64,000 nucleotides of DNA from Bacteroides faecis MAJ27. GTDB lineage: Bacteria > Bacteroidota > Bacteroidia > Bacteroidales > Bacteroidaceae. The stretch is taken from positions 62,001-126,000 of the forward strand of contig NZ_FNNN01000014.1 in NCBI RefSeq assembly GCF_900106755.1. The letters run 5' to 3'. The notes beneath the pieces are model-generated. The model was not told the origin of the DNA. It was given only the letters and a program-made list of their open reading frames with translations, and ran no database searches. Below, one piece after another: positions 42,989 through 53,380 of the stretch (position 1 is its first letter; every line of letters starts with the position of its first letter). The translations under genes were made by a program, and so were the position numbers.

Positions 42989-45217
42989 ATGACCCTTAAA
43001 AAAATAATGACTATGAACATGCGTCTTCTATTACTTTTATTATTTGGTTCTGTTGTTATGTATACAAGTTGCCGATCTACGTCTGCTCCAATCGATTCAT
43101 TGGCAGCACGTGTGACGGAGAATACGTCGAAAGATCAAATCCTTTTCCGGTTGGTTATTGATGAAGCCGATCCGGCAAAGGACTACTTTGAGATAGACTC
43201 CAAGGATGACAAAGTACTGATAACCGGGAACTCTGATCTCTCACTGGCTACAGGCTTGAATTGGTACCTGAAATATGTGGCAGGTATTCATCTTTCGTGG
43301 AATAATCCCTCGCAGAAATTGCCGGAAGTACTGCCTCTGCCTCAAAAGAAAATCCGACAGACAACGGCTATGAAGAATCGATATTACCTGAATTACTGTA
43401 CCTATTCCTACTCCATGGCTTTCTGGGACTGGGAACGCTGGGAGAAAGAAATAGACTGGATGGCGATGCACGGCATCAATATGCCTTTGAGTATAACAGG
43501 GATGGAGGTTGTCTGGTATAATTTGCTGAAGCGTATCGGATATACGACGGAGGAGGTCAATGAGTTTATTTCCGGTCCTGCCTTTATGGCATGGTGGCAG
43601 ATGAATAATCTGGAAGGATGGGGCGGCCCGAATCCCGACAGTTGGTATCGGCAACAGGAAGCACTGCAAAAGAAGATCATTGCCCGAATGAGGGAGCTGG
43701 GCATTGAACCGGTATTCCCCGGATATGCAGGAATGGTCCCCCGTAATATCGGAGAGAAACTGGGATATCAGATTGCCGATCCCGGTAAATGGTGCGGTTT
43801 CCCTCGTCCGGCTTTTCTTTCTACGGAAGATGAACATTTCGATTCATTTGCTGCCATGTATTATGAGGAGTTGGAGAAACTGTACGGAAAAGCAAAGTAT
43901 TACAGTATGGACCCCTTTCATGAAGGAGGAAATACGGAAGGAGTAGACTTGGCAAAGGCGGGAACTTCTATTATGGGTGCTATGAAGAAAGCGAATCCGG
44001 AGGCTGTGTGGGTGATGCAGGCATGGCAGGCGAATCCGCGGGAAGCGATGGTCAACACGCTCGATTCCGGTGATTTGCTGGTACTGGATTTGTATAGTGA
44101 AAAGCTACCGCAATGGGGTGATCCGGAGTCGATGTGGTATCGGGAGAAAGGCTTTGGAAAACATGACTGGCTTTATTGTATGCTGCTTAACTTTGGCGGT
44201 AATGTCGGTCTGCACGGACGGATGGAGCAGTTGGTGAATGGATATTATAACGCCTGTGCACATATCAACGGGAAAACATTGCGGGGGGTAGGAGCTACCC
44301 CGGAAGGAATAGAGAACAATCCGATGATGTTTGAATTGCTGTATGAGCTTCCCTGGCGGGAAGAACGATTCTCACCGGACATATGGTTGCAAGGATATCT
44401 GAAGGCGCGTTATGGAGATGATTTGTCGCCGGAAGTAACAGAAGCGTGGCGTGCGTTGGAGCATACTGTTTATAATGCTCCGAAGAATTATCAGGGAGAA
44501 GGTACAGTCGAATCTCTGTTATGTGCCCGTCCGGGATTTCATTTGGACAGAACATCAACCTGGGGATATGCCAAGTTATTCTATTCACCTGACTCAACAG
44601 CGAAAGCAGCTCAGCTACTACTTTCTGTCGCAGATCGGTATAAAGGAAATAATAACTTTGAATATGATCTGGTGGACATCGTACGTCAGAGTCTGGCAGA
44701 TAAGGCGAATGTATTGCTTGAAGAAATCTCCCAAAGTTATGACCGGAAAGACAAGGATAGCTTCAGAAAGCAGACACAACAATTTTTAGGATTGATATTA
44801 TCTCAAGACAGTTTACTGTCCACCCGAAAAGAGTTCTCTGTATCTTCATGGTTATCTGCTGCCCGTTCCTTGGGAACTACAGAAGAAGAAAAGAAACTTT
44901 ATGAATGGAATGCTTCTGCACTGATCACCGTTTGGGGTGACAGTATAGCTGCCAATCAAGGAGGTCTGCATGATTATTCCCATCGGGAATGGAGTGGTCT
45001 TTTGAAAGACTTGTACTATCAACGTTGGAATACCTTCTTTGAACAGAAACAGCAGGAACTGGACGGTAAACTCGATAAATCTACGGCAGAACCGATCCAC
45101 TTCTATGGCATGGAGAAAGCATGGGCGGAGAAAAGTAAAACTGTCGATGTATCCGGCAAGAACGGACCATCTGTGATTGAGACGGCAAAGACCGTGTATC
45201 GGTCAGCAGTTGAATGA
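42989..45217 (+). CDS. Alpha-N-acetylglucosaminidase, GH89 lipoprotein
   Basis: 742 residues from the ATG at 42989; Mets at residues 7, 9 and 11 are also possible starts. A lipoprotein signal ends in MYTSC at about residue 24-28. It then has the NAGLU N-terminal domain (about 40-120), TIM barrel (about 125-460; YYLNYCTYSYSMAFWDWERW, WMAMHGINMPLSITGMEVVW, YSMDPFHEGG) and C-terminal helical domain. GH89 removes terminal alpha-GlcNAc, as in gastric mucin O-glycans and heparan sulfate ends. It is the only enzyme in this locus, so the locus would take up alpha-GlcNAc-capped glycans made accessible here. Confidence 0.94.
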   Translation: MTLKKIMTMNMRLLLLLLFGSVVMYTSCRSTSAPIDSLAARVTENTSKDQILFRLVIDEADPAKDYFEIDSKDDKVLITGNSDLSLATGLNWYLKYVAGIHLSWNNPSQKLPEVLPLPQKKIRQTTAMKNRYYLNYCTYSYSMAFWDWERWEKEIDWMAMHGINMPLSITGMEVVWYNLLKRIGYTTEEVNEFISGPAFMAWWQMNNLEGWGGPNPDSWYRQQEALQKKIIARMRELGIEPVFPGYAGMVPRNIGEKLGYQIADPGKWCGFPRPAFLSTEDEHFDSFAAMYYEELEKLYGKAKYYSMDPFHEGGNTEGVDLAKAGTSIMGAMKKANPEAVWVMQAWQANPREAMVNTLDSGDLLVLDLYSEKLPQWGDPESMWYREKGFGKHDWLYCMLLNFGGNVGLHGRMEQLVNGYYNACAHINGKTLRGVGATPEGIENNPMMFELLYELPWREERFSPDIWLQGYLKARYGDDLSPEVTEAWRALEHTVYNAPKNYQGEGTVESLLCARPGFHLDRTSTWGYAKLFYSPDSTAKAAQLLLSVADRYKGNNNFEYDLVDIVRQSLADKANVLLEEISQSYDRKDKDSFRKQTQQFLGLILSQDSLLSTRKEFSVSSWLSAARSLGTTEEEKKLYEWNASALITVWGDSIAANQGGLHDYSHREWSGLLKDLYYQRWNTFFEQKQQELDGKLDKSTAEPIHFYGMEKAWAEKSKTVDVSGKNGPSVIETAKTVYRSAVE

Positions 45218-45254
45218 GCCGCCTCCTGTAGAGCTCTTACATATAACTTTAAAT

Positions 45255-45302
45255 AAATAATCGGAAGTAAAAGGGATTGCCTGTTTACTTCCGATTATTC
45301 TT
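45255..45302. terminator. Bidirectional terminator after GH89
   Basis: Stem AATAATCGGAAGTAAA / TTTACTTCCGATTATT between convergent genes. Confidence 0.75.
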
Positions 45303-45318
45303 ATATGGTTATGATTAT

Positions 45319-45765
45319 TTATTTCTCCAGCAAATTCTTTAGAAACTCATCCAACTCTTTGTCCAGCCCTTTCAGTAATTCATCATCCACCAGTATCGTA
45401 TCATCATCTACCAACAACAATTCGGCAACAGTTTCCTTGTCTTCATCTACCAATACGAATGAATATGGTTTCAGTATCGTTATTTTTTCAAAGTCGCCCG
45501 CCTCTTTCATTCGGCATAGGATACTTTTCAGGCTTGGCTCCACATTCTCCATGAAATCATCCCCATCGTAAGTCGCCCACTCTTCAATCATCACATTTGC
45601 CAGTTCCTCATCATCGTCGTTAAAAATAGTGAGTTGTCCCGATGTTTGGTCCGGTTGTAAATGAATATCGGTTACGGCTGTCTGGTCGCAGCCACATACA
45701 TATTTGCCGACTGCCTTTTGGATAGCCGATTCGATGGTAGATAGAGATTGTTGGCTCAGTTTCAT
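45319..45765 (-). CDS. Unknown small acidic protein
   Basis: 148 residues, not recognised. Strongly acidic with many Asp/Glu clusters (NDDDEELANVM, LVDDDTILVDDELL), predicted mixed alpha/beta, no signal peptide. One CGC Cys pair lies near residue 24. The acidic 35-residue C-terminus ends DEFLKNLLEK. Its composition recalls small cytosolic proteins found across Bacteroides; function unknown. It has a consensus promoter and so is likely a real gene. Confidence 0.7.
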   Translation of the reverse strand: MKLSQQSLSTIESAIQKAVGKYVCGCDQTAVTDIHLQPDQTSGQLTIFNDDDEELANVMIEEWATYDGDDFMENVEPSLKSILCRMKEAGDFEKITILKPYSFVLVDEDKETVAELLLVDDDTILVDDELLKGLDKELDEFLKNLLEK

Positions 45766-45787
45766 AGCTTCTTCCTTTTTGTTACCT

Positions 45788-45795
45788 CAAAGGTA
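45788..45795 (-). promoter_or_regulatory. -7 promoter element of the acidic protein gene
   Basis: Minus-strand TACCTTTG matches TAnnTTTG, 22 bp before the start codon. Confidence 0.65.
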
Positions 45796-45826
45796 TAAAA
45801 AAAATAATAATCAATGCATGATTTCC

Positions 45827-46936
45827 TTAAAAATCATCATTAAATCGTTCCATTTGCATTTTTAGCTTGGGTAATTGGCTGTTACGCTCCTTCAATTCGT
45901 TTGCATAAAGGGTTGTCATATAGTAATTCGGCACATCATCAATGGTAGCATACGTAGCATTTTCGGCAATGTTTTTCTTGTCTACTTTTTGAGCAAGTTG
46001 CTGTGCTTTGACTGCCCATTCTTCTGCCTGTGCGAGGCTGTCCTTCATCTCGTAATATACTGCGATGTTAAGTGCGGCTTTCATCTTTTTTTTGTCCTTC
46101 TTGGTTCCGTCGTACACCTGTTTCCAGAGCTCGTAGGCTCTGTCCCATGAGTTTTCGCGTACAAAGATGGCTGCGTCACGCATCTGTACCGAACCGCCCG
46201 TGTACAGGTATCGTTTGCTCGTCTTCCAGAGAGGCAGCAGTTGTTTGACGGGAATAGTTCCTGCAAATTCAGAAGCTTCCCGCAACATCTGCGCGTCCGG
46301 AATCATGTGTGCAAATGTTTCTGTTACCGTTTCTCCGTATTCTTCCCAGAAGATACTGTCGGTCGGATGCAGCGTAGTCATCGGTTTGCTGCGTGAAGGC
46401 AGATATACTTTGACCGTCGGGTAGGCTTTTACATCCACTGTACCCAGATAGCAGTTAAAATCACGGATGTAACGCACCGTTTTAGTCGCTTTGAATTGCA
46501 GGTTCTCCATGGCGATGATACAGTCCACTCCCAAGTCTGATGCCAGCTGTTGGACTTCCTCCTGACTCAACGTACTTTCGCGTGGAAACTTATCATTAGC
46601 CCGTAAGGCGGAATCACAGATCACCACTACATCGAAATAGTTCTGATGAGCGATTTCTTCAGCCAGTGATTCGGCCGCAATCTTAACATTGCCATTCGCA
46701 TAGGCTGTGGCATGACTGATTTCGGGGACATTTTCCTTAGGCTTTTCGGTTTGTGTGATCAGCTTGTTATCCGGTTCGGTGCTGGTGTTATTCACGATAG
46801 CCACTTTGCGGAGCTGAGAAGGAAAAGTCATGTCTCCGGGCTGCATGTAGTCAATAGAAATCTGCTCCAGGCTCTGACAGCTGCCGAGCGCTAACAATAG
46901 CAGAGAAACCAATGCCAGTGAATAGAATTTTGCCAT
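45827..46936 (-). CDS. DUF6340 family lipoprotein
   Basis: 369 residues with a lipoprotein signal (lipobox LGSC at about 17-20). The body has an N-terminal region with beta strands (RKVAIVNNTS; FDVVVICDSAL) and C-terminal TPR-like helices (about 260-345; AALNIAVYYEMKDSLAQAEEW). This is DUF6340, of unknown function. It probably sits on the inner face of the outer membrane. Its promoter and the secA terminator bound it, so it is monocistronic. Confidence 0.8.
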   Translation of the reverse strand: MAKFYSLALVSLLLLALGSCQSLEQISIDYMQPGDMTFPSQLRKVAIVNNTSTEPDNKLITQTEKPKENVPEISHATAYANGNVKIAAESLAEEIAHQNYFDVVVICDSALRANDKFPRESTLSQEEVQQLASDLGVDCIIAMENLQFKATKTVRYIRDFNCYLGTVDVKAYPTVKVYLPSRSKPMTTLHPTDSIFWEEYGETVTETFAHMIPDAQMLREASEFAGTIPVKQLLPLWKTSKRYLYTGGSVQMRDAAIFVRENSWDRAYELWKQVYDGTKKDKKKMKAALNIAVYYEMKDSLAQAEEWAVKAQQLAQKVDKKNIAENATYATIDDVPNYYMTTLYANELKERNSQLPKLKMQMERFNDDF

Positions 46937-46962
46937 AGTCTTGATATCTTTAGTAGTTTAAG

Positions 46963-46970
46963 CAAAAGTA
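46963..46970 (-). promoter_or_regulatory. -7 promoter element of the DUF6340 gene
   Basis: Minus-strand TACTTTTG matches TAnnTTTG, 26 bp before the start codon. Confidence 0.6.
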
Positions 46971-46984
46971 GTATTTTGAATGAA

Positions 46985-47031
46985 TAAAAGAAAGCCTCAA
47001 ACAGTTTTTAACCGTTTGAGGCTTTCTTTTA
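46985..47031 (-). terminator. Terminator of secA
   Basis: Perfect 17-bp stem AAAAGAAAGCCTCAAAC / GTTTGAGGCTTTCTTTT with an 11-nt loop, 27 bp after the secA stop. Confidence 0.9.
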
Positions 47032-47057
47032 GATTATAATCTTACACCGGACTGCTG

Positions 47058-50000
47058 TCAAGCATTCTGTCCGTGGCAGTTTTTATACTTCTTACCGCTT
47101 CCGCATGGACAAGGATCATTACGTCCTACTGTCTTTTCCGCACGGATCGGTTCGCGTCTTTGTTGCTCGCGAGTATCCTGACTGGCAGCAGCCTGTTGGT
47201 TCGGATCGCTCAGATCTTGCTTCTGCTCACGATACTTGCTCATATCCTGACGCTGCTCGGGAGCTGCCTGACGTACTTCTACACGGCGTGGGGCCTGTTG
47301 CTCGTCTGCCGGAGCTTCCTGTACAGGGATCTGTCCACGCATCAGAATAGAGATAGTCTGGTTGTTGATCTTGTTCACCATAGCGTCAAACAACGTTACG
47401 GATTCCAGCTTGTAGATCAACAGCGGGTCTTTCTGTTCGTAGCTTGCGTTCTGTACAGAGTGTTTCAACTCATCGAGTTCACGCAGGTTTTCTTTCCATG
47501 CTTCGTCGATAACGTGCAGCAGGATTGATTTCTCGAACGATTTCACCACTTCTTTTGATTCGGACTCGTAAGCAGCTTTCAGATTACAAGAGATATTGTA
47601 CATCCGTTTTCCGTCTGTGATAGGAATCAGAATGTTTTCGTACATATGTCCCTGGTTTTCGTATACTTGCTTGATGACCGGATTAGCGATTTGTGCCAGA
47701 CGTTCCGTTTTGCGTTTGAAGTTCTCCATGGCAATGTTGAATGTCTTTTCTGCCAGAGTATCCTTCTTTTCATTGCGGAATTCTTCTTCAGTGAACGGAG
47801 TTTCCATAGCCAATGTCTGGAGCAGTTCCATCTGACAACCTTCGTAGTCGTTATTCTCGATTGCATTCGCGCAACGGTCCCAGATCATATTTACGATATC
47901 CATACCGATACGTTCGCCCATCAGAGCGTGGCGACGCTTGGTGTAAACAACGGTACGTTGCTTGTTCATCACGTCATCGTATTCCAACAGACGTTTACGG
48001 ATACCGAAGTTGTTTTCTTCCACCTTCTTCTGTGCACGTTCGATAGAGTTGGAGATCATCTTGTGCTCGATCATTTCGCCTTCCTGGAAACCGAGTTTGT
48101 CCATTACGCTGGCAATACGGTCGGAAGAGAACAGACGCATCAGGTCATCTTCCAGTGACACGAAGAATACAGAAGAACCGGGGTCACCCTGACGTCCTGC
48201 ACGACCACGCAACTGGCGGTCTACACGACGGGATTCGTGACGTTCCGTACCGATAATGGCCAAACCGCCCGCGGCTTTTACTTCCGGGCTCAGCTTGATG
48301 TCGGTACCACGACCTGCCATGTTGGTAGCGATAGTTACTGCGCAACTGAAACCGGCTTTTGCTACGATCTCAGCTTCTTTCTGGTGCAGCTTCGCATTCA
48401 ATACGCTGTGCTCGATCTTACGCATGGTAAGCATTTTGCTCAGCATTTCGGAGATTTCTACCGAAGTCGTACCCACCAGTACCGGACGTCCTGCCTGTAC
48501 CAGTTTTTCGATTTCTTCGATAACGGCTTTATACTTTTCGCGTTTGGTCTTGTACACGCGGTCGTTCATATCTTTACGTGCGATCGGGCGGTTAGTCGGG
48601 ATAACGACTACATCCAGCTTGTAGATGTCCCAGAGTTCGCCTGCTTCCGTTTCGGCAGTACCGGTCATACCGGACAGCTTGTGATACATACGGAAGTAGT
48701 TCTGCAAAGTGATCGTGGCGAAAGTCTGTGTGGCAGCTTCTACTTTCACACGTTCTTTTGCTTCGATTGCCTGGTGCAATCCGTCGGAGTAGCGGCGACC
48801 TTCCATGATACGTCCGGTCTGTTCGTCTACAATTTTCACCTGTCCGTCGATAACAACGTATTCGTCATCTTTTTCGAACATCGTGTAAGCCTTCAGCAAC
48901 TGGTTGATGGTATGTACGCGTTCCGATTTGATAGCGTAGTTGGTCAGCAGCTCATCTTTCTTTTCCAACAGTTGTTCGTTGGTCAGATTTTGATTTTCCA
49001 GTTCGGAAAGTTGTGCGGCAATATCCGGAAGAACAAACAGCGTCGGGTCTTCAGAGTTACCGGTGATCAGGTCGATACCTTTATCTGTCAGGTCTACACT
49101 GTTCAGTTTTTCTTCGATGACGAAGTACAACGGCTCAGTCACTTCGTGCATACGCTTGTTGTTCTGCTCCATGTAGATCTCTTCGGTCTTCAGCATACCG
49201 GCTTTGATACCTTGTTCACTGAGGAACTTGATCAATGCCTTGTTCTTCGGCAGACACTTGTGGCTACGATAAAGAGCAAGGAATCCTTCTTCCACTTCCT
49301 TCTTGTCGTTGGAGGCGATCAGGCGTTTTGCTTCGGACAGGTATTTGGTAGCAAGCACTTTTTGAGCTTCCACCAAGCGTTCTACCAGCGGGCGAAGTTG
49401 TTCGAACAGTTGGTCGTCACCTTTCGGTACCGGACCGGAAATAATCAACGGAGTACGGGCGTCGTCAATCAATACGGAGTCAACCTCATCGACGATGGCA
49501 TAGTTGTGTGGGCGTTGTACAAGGTCTTTCGGGCTGATTGCCATGTTGTCACGCAGGTAGTCGAAACCAAATTCATTGTTTGTACCGAATGTGATATCAG
49601 CCAGATATGCCTGTCGACGAGCATCGGAGTTCGGCTGATGGCGGTCGATACAATCTACGCTGAGGCCGTGGAACATATAAAGCGGGCCCATCCATTCGGA
49701 GTCACGTTTGGCGAGGTAATCGTTCACGGTTACCACATGCACGCCGTTTCCGGTCAATGCGTTCAGGAATACCGGGAGGGTAGCTACCAGTGTTTTACCT
49801 TCACCTGTTGCCATTTCCGCAATCTTACCTTTGTGCAGAACGACACCACCGAACAGCTGTACATCGTAATGAACCATGTTCCATGTCATATCGTTACCAC
49901 CCGCTATCCAGTGATTCTGGTAGATGGCTTTATCGCCTTCGATACGTACAAAATCTTTTGTAGCAGCCAGATGGCGGTCGAATTCAGTCGCAGTTACTAC

Positions 50001-50381
50001 GATTTCTTCGTTTTCTGCAAATCGTTTGGCAGTTGCCTTGACGATAGAGAAAGCTACGGGCAACACTTCGTCCAGTGCTTTCTCGTATTTTTCGAGAATT
50101 TCTTTCTCTATCTTATCTATTTGTGCAAAGATGTCTTCGCGGTCTTCCAGTTCTGTGTTTTCAACGCTCGCTTTGAGTTCTTCCACTTTTGCGCGTTCGT
50201 TAGCCGCCGACTCATAGATATATTTTTTGAGTTCTTCCGTTTTGGCACGGAGGGCGTCGTTGTCCAGTGCTTCAATCTCCGGATAGGCAGCTTTGATCTT
50301 TTCTACCCAGGGCTTGATTTCTTTCATGTCTCGCGTGGATTTGTTTCCGAAAATCGAGCTTAAAATTTCATTAAATCCCAT
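47058..50381 (-). CDS. secA: Preprotein translocase ATPase SecA
   Basis: 1107 residues, longer than the 901 of E. coli, as usual in Bacteroidota because of insertions in the N-terminal half. Walker A MATGEGKT lies near residue 190, [13 protein letters not shown] near 300, [10 protein letters not shown] near 575 and GRGTDI near 700. A Gln-rich linker leads to the zinc-binding SEC-C end [16 protein letters not shown], which binds SecB or ribosomes. It powers protein export through SecYEG. Confidence 0.98.
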   Translation of the reverse strand: MGFNEILSSIFGNKSTRDMKEIKPWVEKIKAAYPEIEALDNDALRAKTEELKKYIYESAANERAKVEELKASVENTELEDREDIFAQIDKIEKEILEKYEKALDEVLPVAFSIVKATAKRFAENEEIVVTATEFDRHLAATKDFVRIEGDKAIYQNHWIAGGNDMTWNMVHYDVQLFGGVVLHKGKIAEMATGEGKTLVATLPVFLNALTGNGVHVVTVNDYLAKRDSEWMGPLYMFHGLSVDCIDRHQPNSDARRQAYLADITFGTNNEFGFDYLRDNMAISPKDLVQRPHNYAIVDEVDSVLIDDARTPLIISGPVPKGDDQLFEQLRPLVERLVEAQKVLATKYLSEAKRLIASNDKKEVEEGFLALYRSHKCLPKNKALIKFLSEQGIKAGMLKTEEIYMEQNNKRMHEVTEPLYFVIEEKLNSVDLTDKGIDLITGNSEDPTLFVLPDIAAQLSELENQNLTNEQLLEKKDELLTNYAIKSERVHTINQLLKAYTMFEKDDEYVVIDGQVKIVDEQTGRIMEGRRYSDGLHQAIEAKERVKVEAATQTFATITLQNYFRMYHKLSGMTGTAETEAGELWDIYKLDVVVIPTNRPIARKDMNDRVYKTKREKYKAVIEEIEKLVQAGRPVLVGTTSVEISEMLSKMLTMRKIEHSVLNAKLHQKEAEIVAKAGFSCAVTIATNMAGRGTDIKLSPEVKAAGGLAIIGTERHESRRVDRQLRGRAGRQGDPGSSVFFVSLEDDLMRLFSSDRIASVMDKLGFQEGEMIEHKMISNSIERAQKKVEENNFGIRKRLLEYDDVMNKQRTVVYTKRRHALMGERIGMDIVNMIWDRCANAIENNDYEGCQMELLQTLAMETPFTEEEFRNEKKDTLAEKTFNIAMENFKRKTERLAQIANPVIKQVYENQGHMYENILIPITDGKRMYNISCNLKAAYESESKEVVKSFEKSILLHVIDEAWKENLRELDELKHSVQNASYEQKDPLLIYKLESVTLFDAMVNKINNQTISILMRGQIPVQEAPADEQQAPRRVEVRQAAPEQRQDMSKYREQKQDLSDPNQQAAASQDTREQQRREPIRAEKTVGRNDPCPCGSGKKYKNCHGQNA

Positions 50382-50502
50382 GTTATATTATTTAGTTTAT
50401 TATTATTTCTTGATTGTCTGCACGGCATTTTTTTCACTTTCCGGGAAAGAGGAACGGCATAAACCTGTTGCCAAGCTGTGCAGAGTGATTATAAAATCCG
50501 CG

Positions 50503-50510
50503 CAAAGTTA
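50503..50510 (-). promoter_or_regulatory. -7 promoter element of secA
   Basis: Minus-strand TAACTTTG matches TAnnTTTG. It gives a secA leader of about 115 nt; I see no secM-like arrest peptide there. Confidence 0.6.
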
Positions 50511-50563
50511 CATTAAAATGCTGATTTATTTATGTTTTGCGCATGGTTTTTGTGAGGAATCTT

Positions 50564-52138
50564 TTACCGAAGATCGGTAATAGGGGCAGAAGAAGAGGCA
50601 TTGGGAGCCCGGATGCGCATGAAATGAGCCAGTGTAGGCGCAATATGGTCAATGGTTACAGGGGTCTGAATAATGGCCGGTTTCACGGAATGTCCCATGA
50701 AGATCAGCGGTGCGGGGATATAGGAGTGGCGTACCACCTTGTTTTCATTGCCGTTTTCGCTGACAATGGTCCATCCCGGCAATACATCGATTACGAGGTC
50801 GCCGGAACGTTTGCGGTGATAGCCGTTACGTATTCTGTATATTTCCGGAGTCCATGAACCCAGGAGAAGCCGATAGGCGGAATATGCCTCGTTTACTCCA
50901 CTGAACTGCATCAGGAAGTCGGCGGACTTTTCCTGCACTTCTGTCAGGTTCAGTTGCTTTTGTTCCAGTAGTTTATGGTTCAGGTATATTTGCTGGTCAT
51001 GATAGGCTTCTACATATTTCCCTTCTCCGTAAGTAGCCATCAGAAACATGTTCAGCAATGCGGTGCAGCGGTTGAGATGGAACTCTCCGGTCGGTATTTT
51101 GTACAATCCCGAATCGGTTGATTCGCTGTCCGTATATCCGGTGGAAGTGACAAAAATAAGTACATTTTGCAGGCCTACTTTCTTGTCGAGCAGGTCAAGC
51201 AGGTTGGCAATGCTGCGGTCGAGGCGTACATACGTATCCTGAATTTCCATGGCGCACTCTTGTACGGACTTGTGTGCATAGTTGCCGGCATAGTAAGTAA
51301 GTGCTAATAAGTCAGTAATGTCATCCATGCCGACCGAACCTTTTCCGATTGCTTCTTCGGCGAGGGCGTTTACTTCATCGTTGACGAATGGGCTGGTGAT
51401 GAAGCGGCGGAACTTATTGTTACGGTCGTCATCAAATTTATATTTGAATACCACATCCCGCCAATCTGGCAGAAAAGTGTACATGCCACGTGGAAAAACA
51501 GGTTCCCATGTGACACTGGAGATGCGGGAGTCGATGGCTTGGCGGTCGTTATATTGGCTTGCCCACCAGGGGAATTCGCCATAATAGGTCGTTCCGCTCC
51601 ATTTGCCGGTTGTGGGGTTGATCCAGAATGCTCCGTTTCCTGCATGTCCGGCAGCGAAGATGGCTGCGTCGCAGTAAGGGGCGATGGCGTATACGAGACC
51701 TTTGCCTTGTGTCGCTATTTTCAGCTCGTCGGCAATGGTAGAGGTTAATAATTTCGTCGGGGCACAGGTCTGATCGGTATAATATCCCATGAAGGCCGGG
51801 TCGTCCGTACTGTTGACAGTGCGCAGGGTGGAGACGTCCATCCATCGGTTCGAGATAATTCCATTGACGGAAGGGGTCGATCCGCTGTAGATGGCTGCCA
51901 TGGCAGAGGCACGGTCTACGCCGCTGAATGTATATTCTGCATTGTGGAATACTCTTCCCTCTTTCCAGAGCCGTTTGAAGCCTCTTTCGCCGTAGAGTGA
52001 CGAGAAGGCTTCCAGATAGTCCGTACGCAGTTGGTCAATCGTGAGCCCTACCACAAGTTTAGGGGCAGTAGGCAACGACTGAGCTTGTAGCCCGGTGAAG
52101 GTCAATACGGTAATCAGGGAAGTGAGTAGTCCTTTCAT
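50564..52138 (-). CDS. Alkaline-phosphatase-fold protein, probably inactive
   Basis: 524 residues, signal peptide (1-20, ending LQAQ), then a type I phosphodiesterase / PafA-like fold: VVGLTIDQLRTDYL keeps the first metal Asp. Other ligands of active relatives look lost: the GH of the nucleophile loop reads GVDRASAMAAIYSG; the DxxxH element reads GNYAHKS; the ADHG element reads VTSTGYTDSE; and the late His motif is VRHSYIPAPLIF. It is therefore probably a pseudoenzyme. Its start overlaps the DUF4105 stop as TAATG, suggesting coupled translation. Confidence 0.75.
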   Translation of the reverse strand: MKGLLTSLITVLTFTGLQAQSLPTAPKLVVGLTIDQLRTDYLEAFSSLYGERGFKRLWKEGRVFHNAEYTFSGVDRASAMAAIYSGSTPSVNGIISNRWMDVSTLRTVNSTDDPAFMGYYTDQTCAPTKLLTSTIADELKIATQGKGLVYAIAPYCDAAIFAAGHAGNGAFWINPTTGKWSGTTYYGEFPWWASQYNDRQAIDSRISSVTWEPVFPRGMYTFLPDWRDVVFKYKFDDDRNNKFRRFITSPFVNDEVNALAEEAIGKGSVGMDDITDLLALTYYAGNYAHKSVQECAMEIQDTYVRLDRSIANLLDLLDKKVGLQNVLIFVTSTGYTDSESTDSGLYKIPTGEFHLNRCTALLNMFLMATYGEGKYVEAYHDQQIYLNHKLLEQKQLNLTEVQEKSADFLMQFSGVNEAYSAYRLLLGSWTPEIYRIRNGYHRKRSGDLVIDVLPGWTIVSENGNENKVVRHSYIPAPLIFMGHSVKPAIIQTPVTIDHIAPTLAHFMRIRAPNASSSAPITDLR

Positions 52139-53325
52139 TATTTCTTTTTAGAGGTCAAAATCAAATTGCTCGCTGAACGTATCAGCAAACAGAGTGCCAA
52201 AGGTACAACAGCAAAGTCAAATCTTTGCGGAATTAGTGGAAAAAGCACTATAAAAAGTGTTAAAACGATCAAATTCAATGTCAGATACCAGCATTTCTTC
52301 CCTTTTCGGACACAATAAATGATGTATGGAAGAAAAAGAAGCTGTCCCGGATGGAAGACCAGTAACAGGAAATTGGAACTGACAGCGGGGTGTTCGGAGA
52401 ACAGTGCCAGAAAAGCCAGCACACAACCTACGATGCCTGCGGTGCCGAACAACACCAGATCGACTCCCCACAGTCCCGTTCTTTTGCGGAGACTGTAAAT
52501 GGTTGCCGCTGCGGTAAGTATGAAAAGAAGGAGAGAGCATTGCAGTGGGGTGGGCATCCAGCCGCCTTCTTCTTCATCGGAGACAGCGTCTACGATCAGT
52601 GCTTTATCGGATACGAGCGGACGCTGAATGGAGTCATTGGCAATCTGGGCACCTGCGAAAGCATCCATCAGATAAAAGGGGGCAAACATCATTTGACGCT
52701 GCGTGATAGGCCGGTCTGCTTCGCTTCCGATGCAGAGGTCGATGCCGAAGCGGGCCCACGGGTGCTCTTTGCAATATTGATGCACGATGTCCCGGAAGGA
52801 GCGTGAGCCGTCTTGGGGCTCAGACGGATAAATCACCTTTCCGATGATGCTTTCCTCTATCTTATCGCGCGGTCGGGTAGCACAGTTGTCGTAGAAGAAG
52901 TTATAACGGTATATCCGGTTTTCGGGGCGGTAATTTTCTTGTAGCAATCGGATCAGTTCTGCTTTTTCTTCCTTGCTCAGGTTGAGTGTTTGTTGCCAGA
53001 CACTGCGCCCGTCAAAAGCATATTCGGCGGCAAAGTGGGCGTAATCGGTGGCTCCGAGCTGGTAGTCTGTCTCGCCTAATGAAAAACGGAATATGAAATT
53101 CGGGGTGTTGAAACTGAATAACCCGTAGTTGAATACGGCGTCGATTCCGTTGGCTGGATCTTCGTAGCGGATGGCAGTATGACCGAACAGGGAGTATATT
53201 TCTTCTCCGGGGGCGCAAGTCAGCAGACTGAGTCGGATAGAGTCGTTACCGTTGGCAGTTGTTTGTCCAAAGGGCAGGAGCAACAGGAAAAAAAGTAAAA
53301 GTATATATAAATTAGGCCGTTTCAT
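52138..53325 (-). CDS. DUF4105 (Lnb N-terminal domain) membrane protein
   Basis: 395 residues. Signal peptide (about 1-24), a periplasmic DUF4105/Lnb-N domain (about 30-240) with ALIR-like SLFGHTAIRYED and the conserved YNFFYDNCATRPRD, and then five membrane helices in the C-terminal 150 residues (about 255-385). The GH and DNC residues recall papain-like or NlpC-type catalytic positions, but the reaction is not known to me. It is translationally coupled to the phosphatase-fold gene that follows. Confidence 0.85.
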   Translation of the reverse strand: MKRPNLYILLLFFLLLLPFGQTTANGNDSIRLSLLTCAPGEEIYSLFGHTAIRYEDPANGIDAVFNYGLFSFNTPNFIFRFSLGETDYQLGATDYAHFAAEYAFDGRSVWQQTLNLSKEEKAELIRLLQENYRPENRIYRYNFFYDNCATRPRDKIEESIIGKVIYPSEPQDGSRSFRDIVHQYCKEHPWARFGIDLCIGSEADRPITQRQMMFAPFYLMDAFAGAQIANDSIQRPLVSDKALIVDAVSDEEEGGWMPTPLQCSLLLFILTAAATIYSLRKRTGLWGVDLVLFGTAGIVGCVLAFLALFSEHPAVSSNFLLLVFHPGQLLFLPYIIYCVRKGKKCWYLTLNLIVLTLFIVLFPLIPQRFDFAVVPLALCLLIRSASNLILTSKKK

Positions 53326-53380
53326 GAAAGGACTTGTTTTATTTTGGCAGCGAATATACGAAGAATAGTTGGATTCGAAA

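Noticed and set aside
48237..50363. A 708-codon open frame antisense to secA
   Set aside because: It runs opposite a highly conserved gene; long antisense frames arise from codon bias. It has no signal peptide, motif or promoter, and its composition (many Phe, His, Cys) is that of a mirrored frame.
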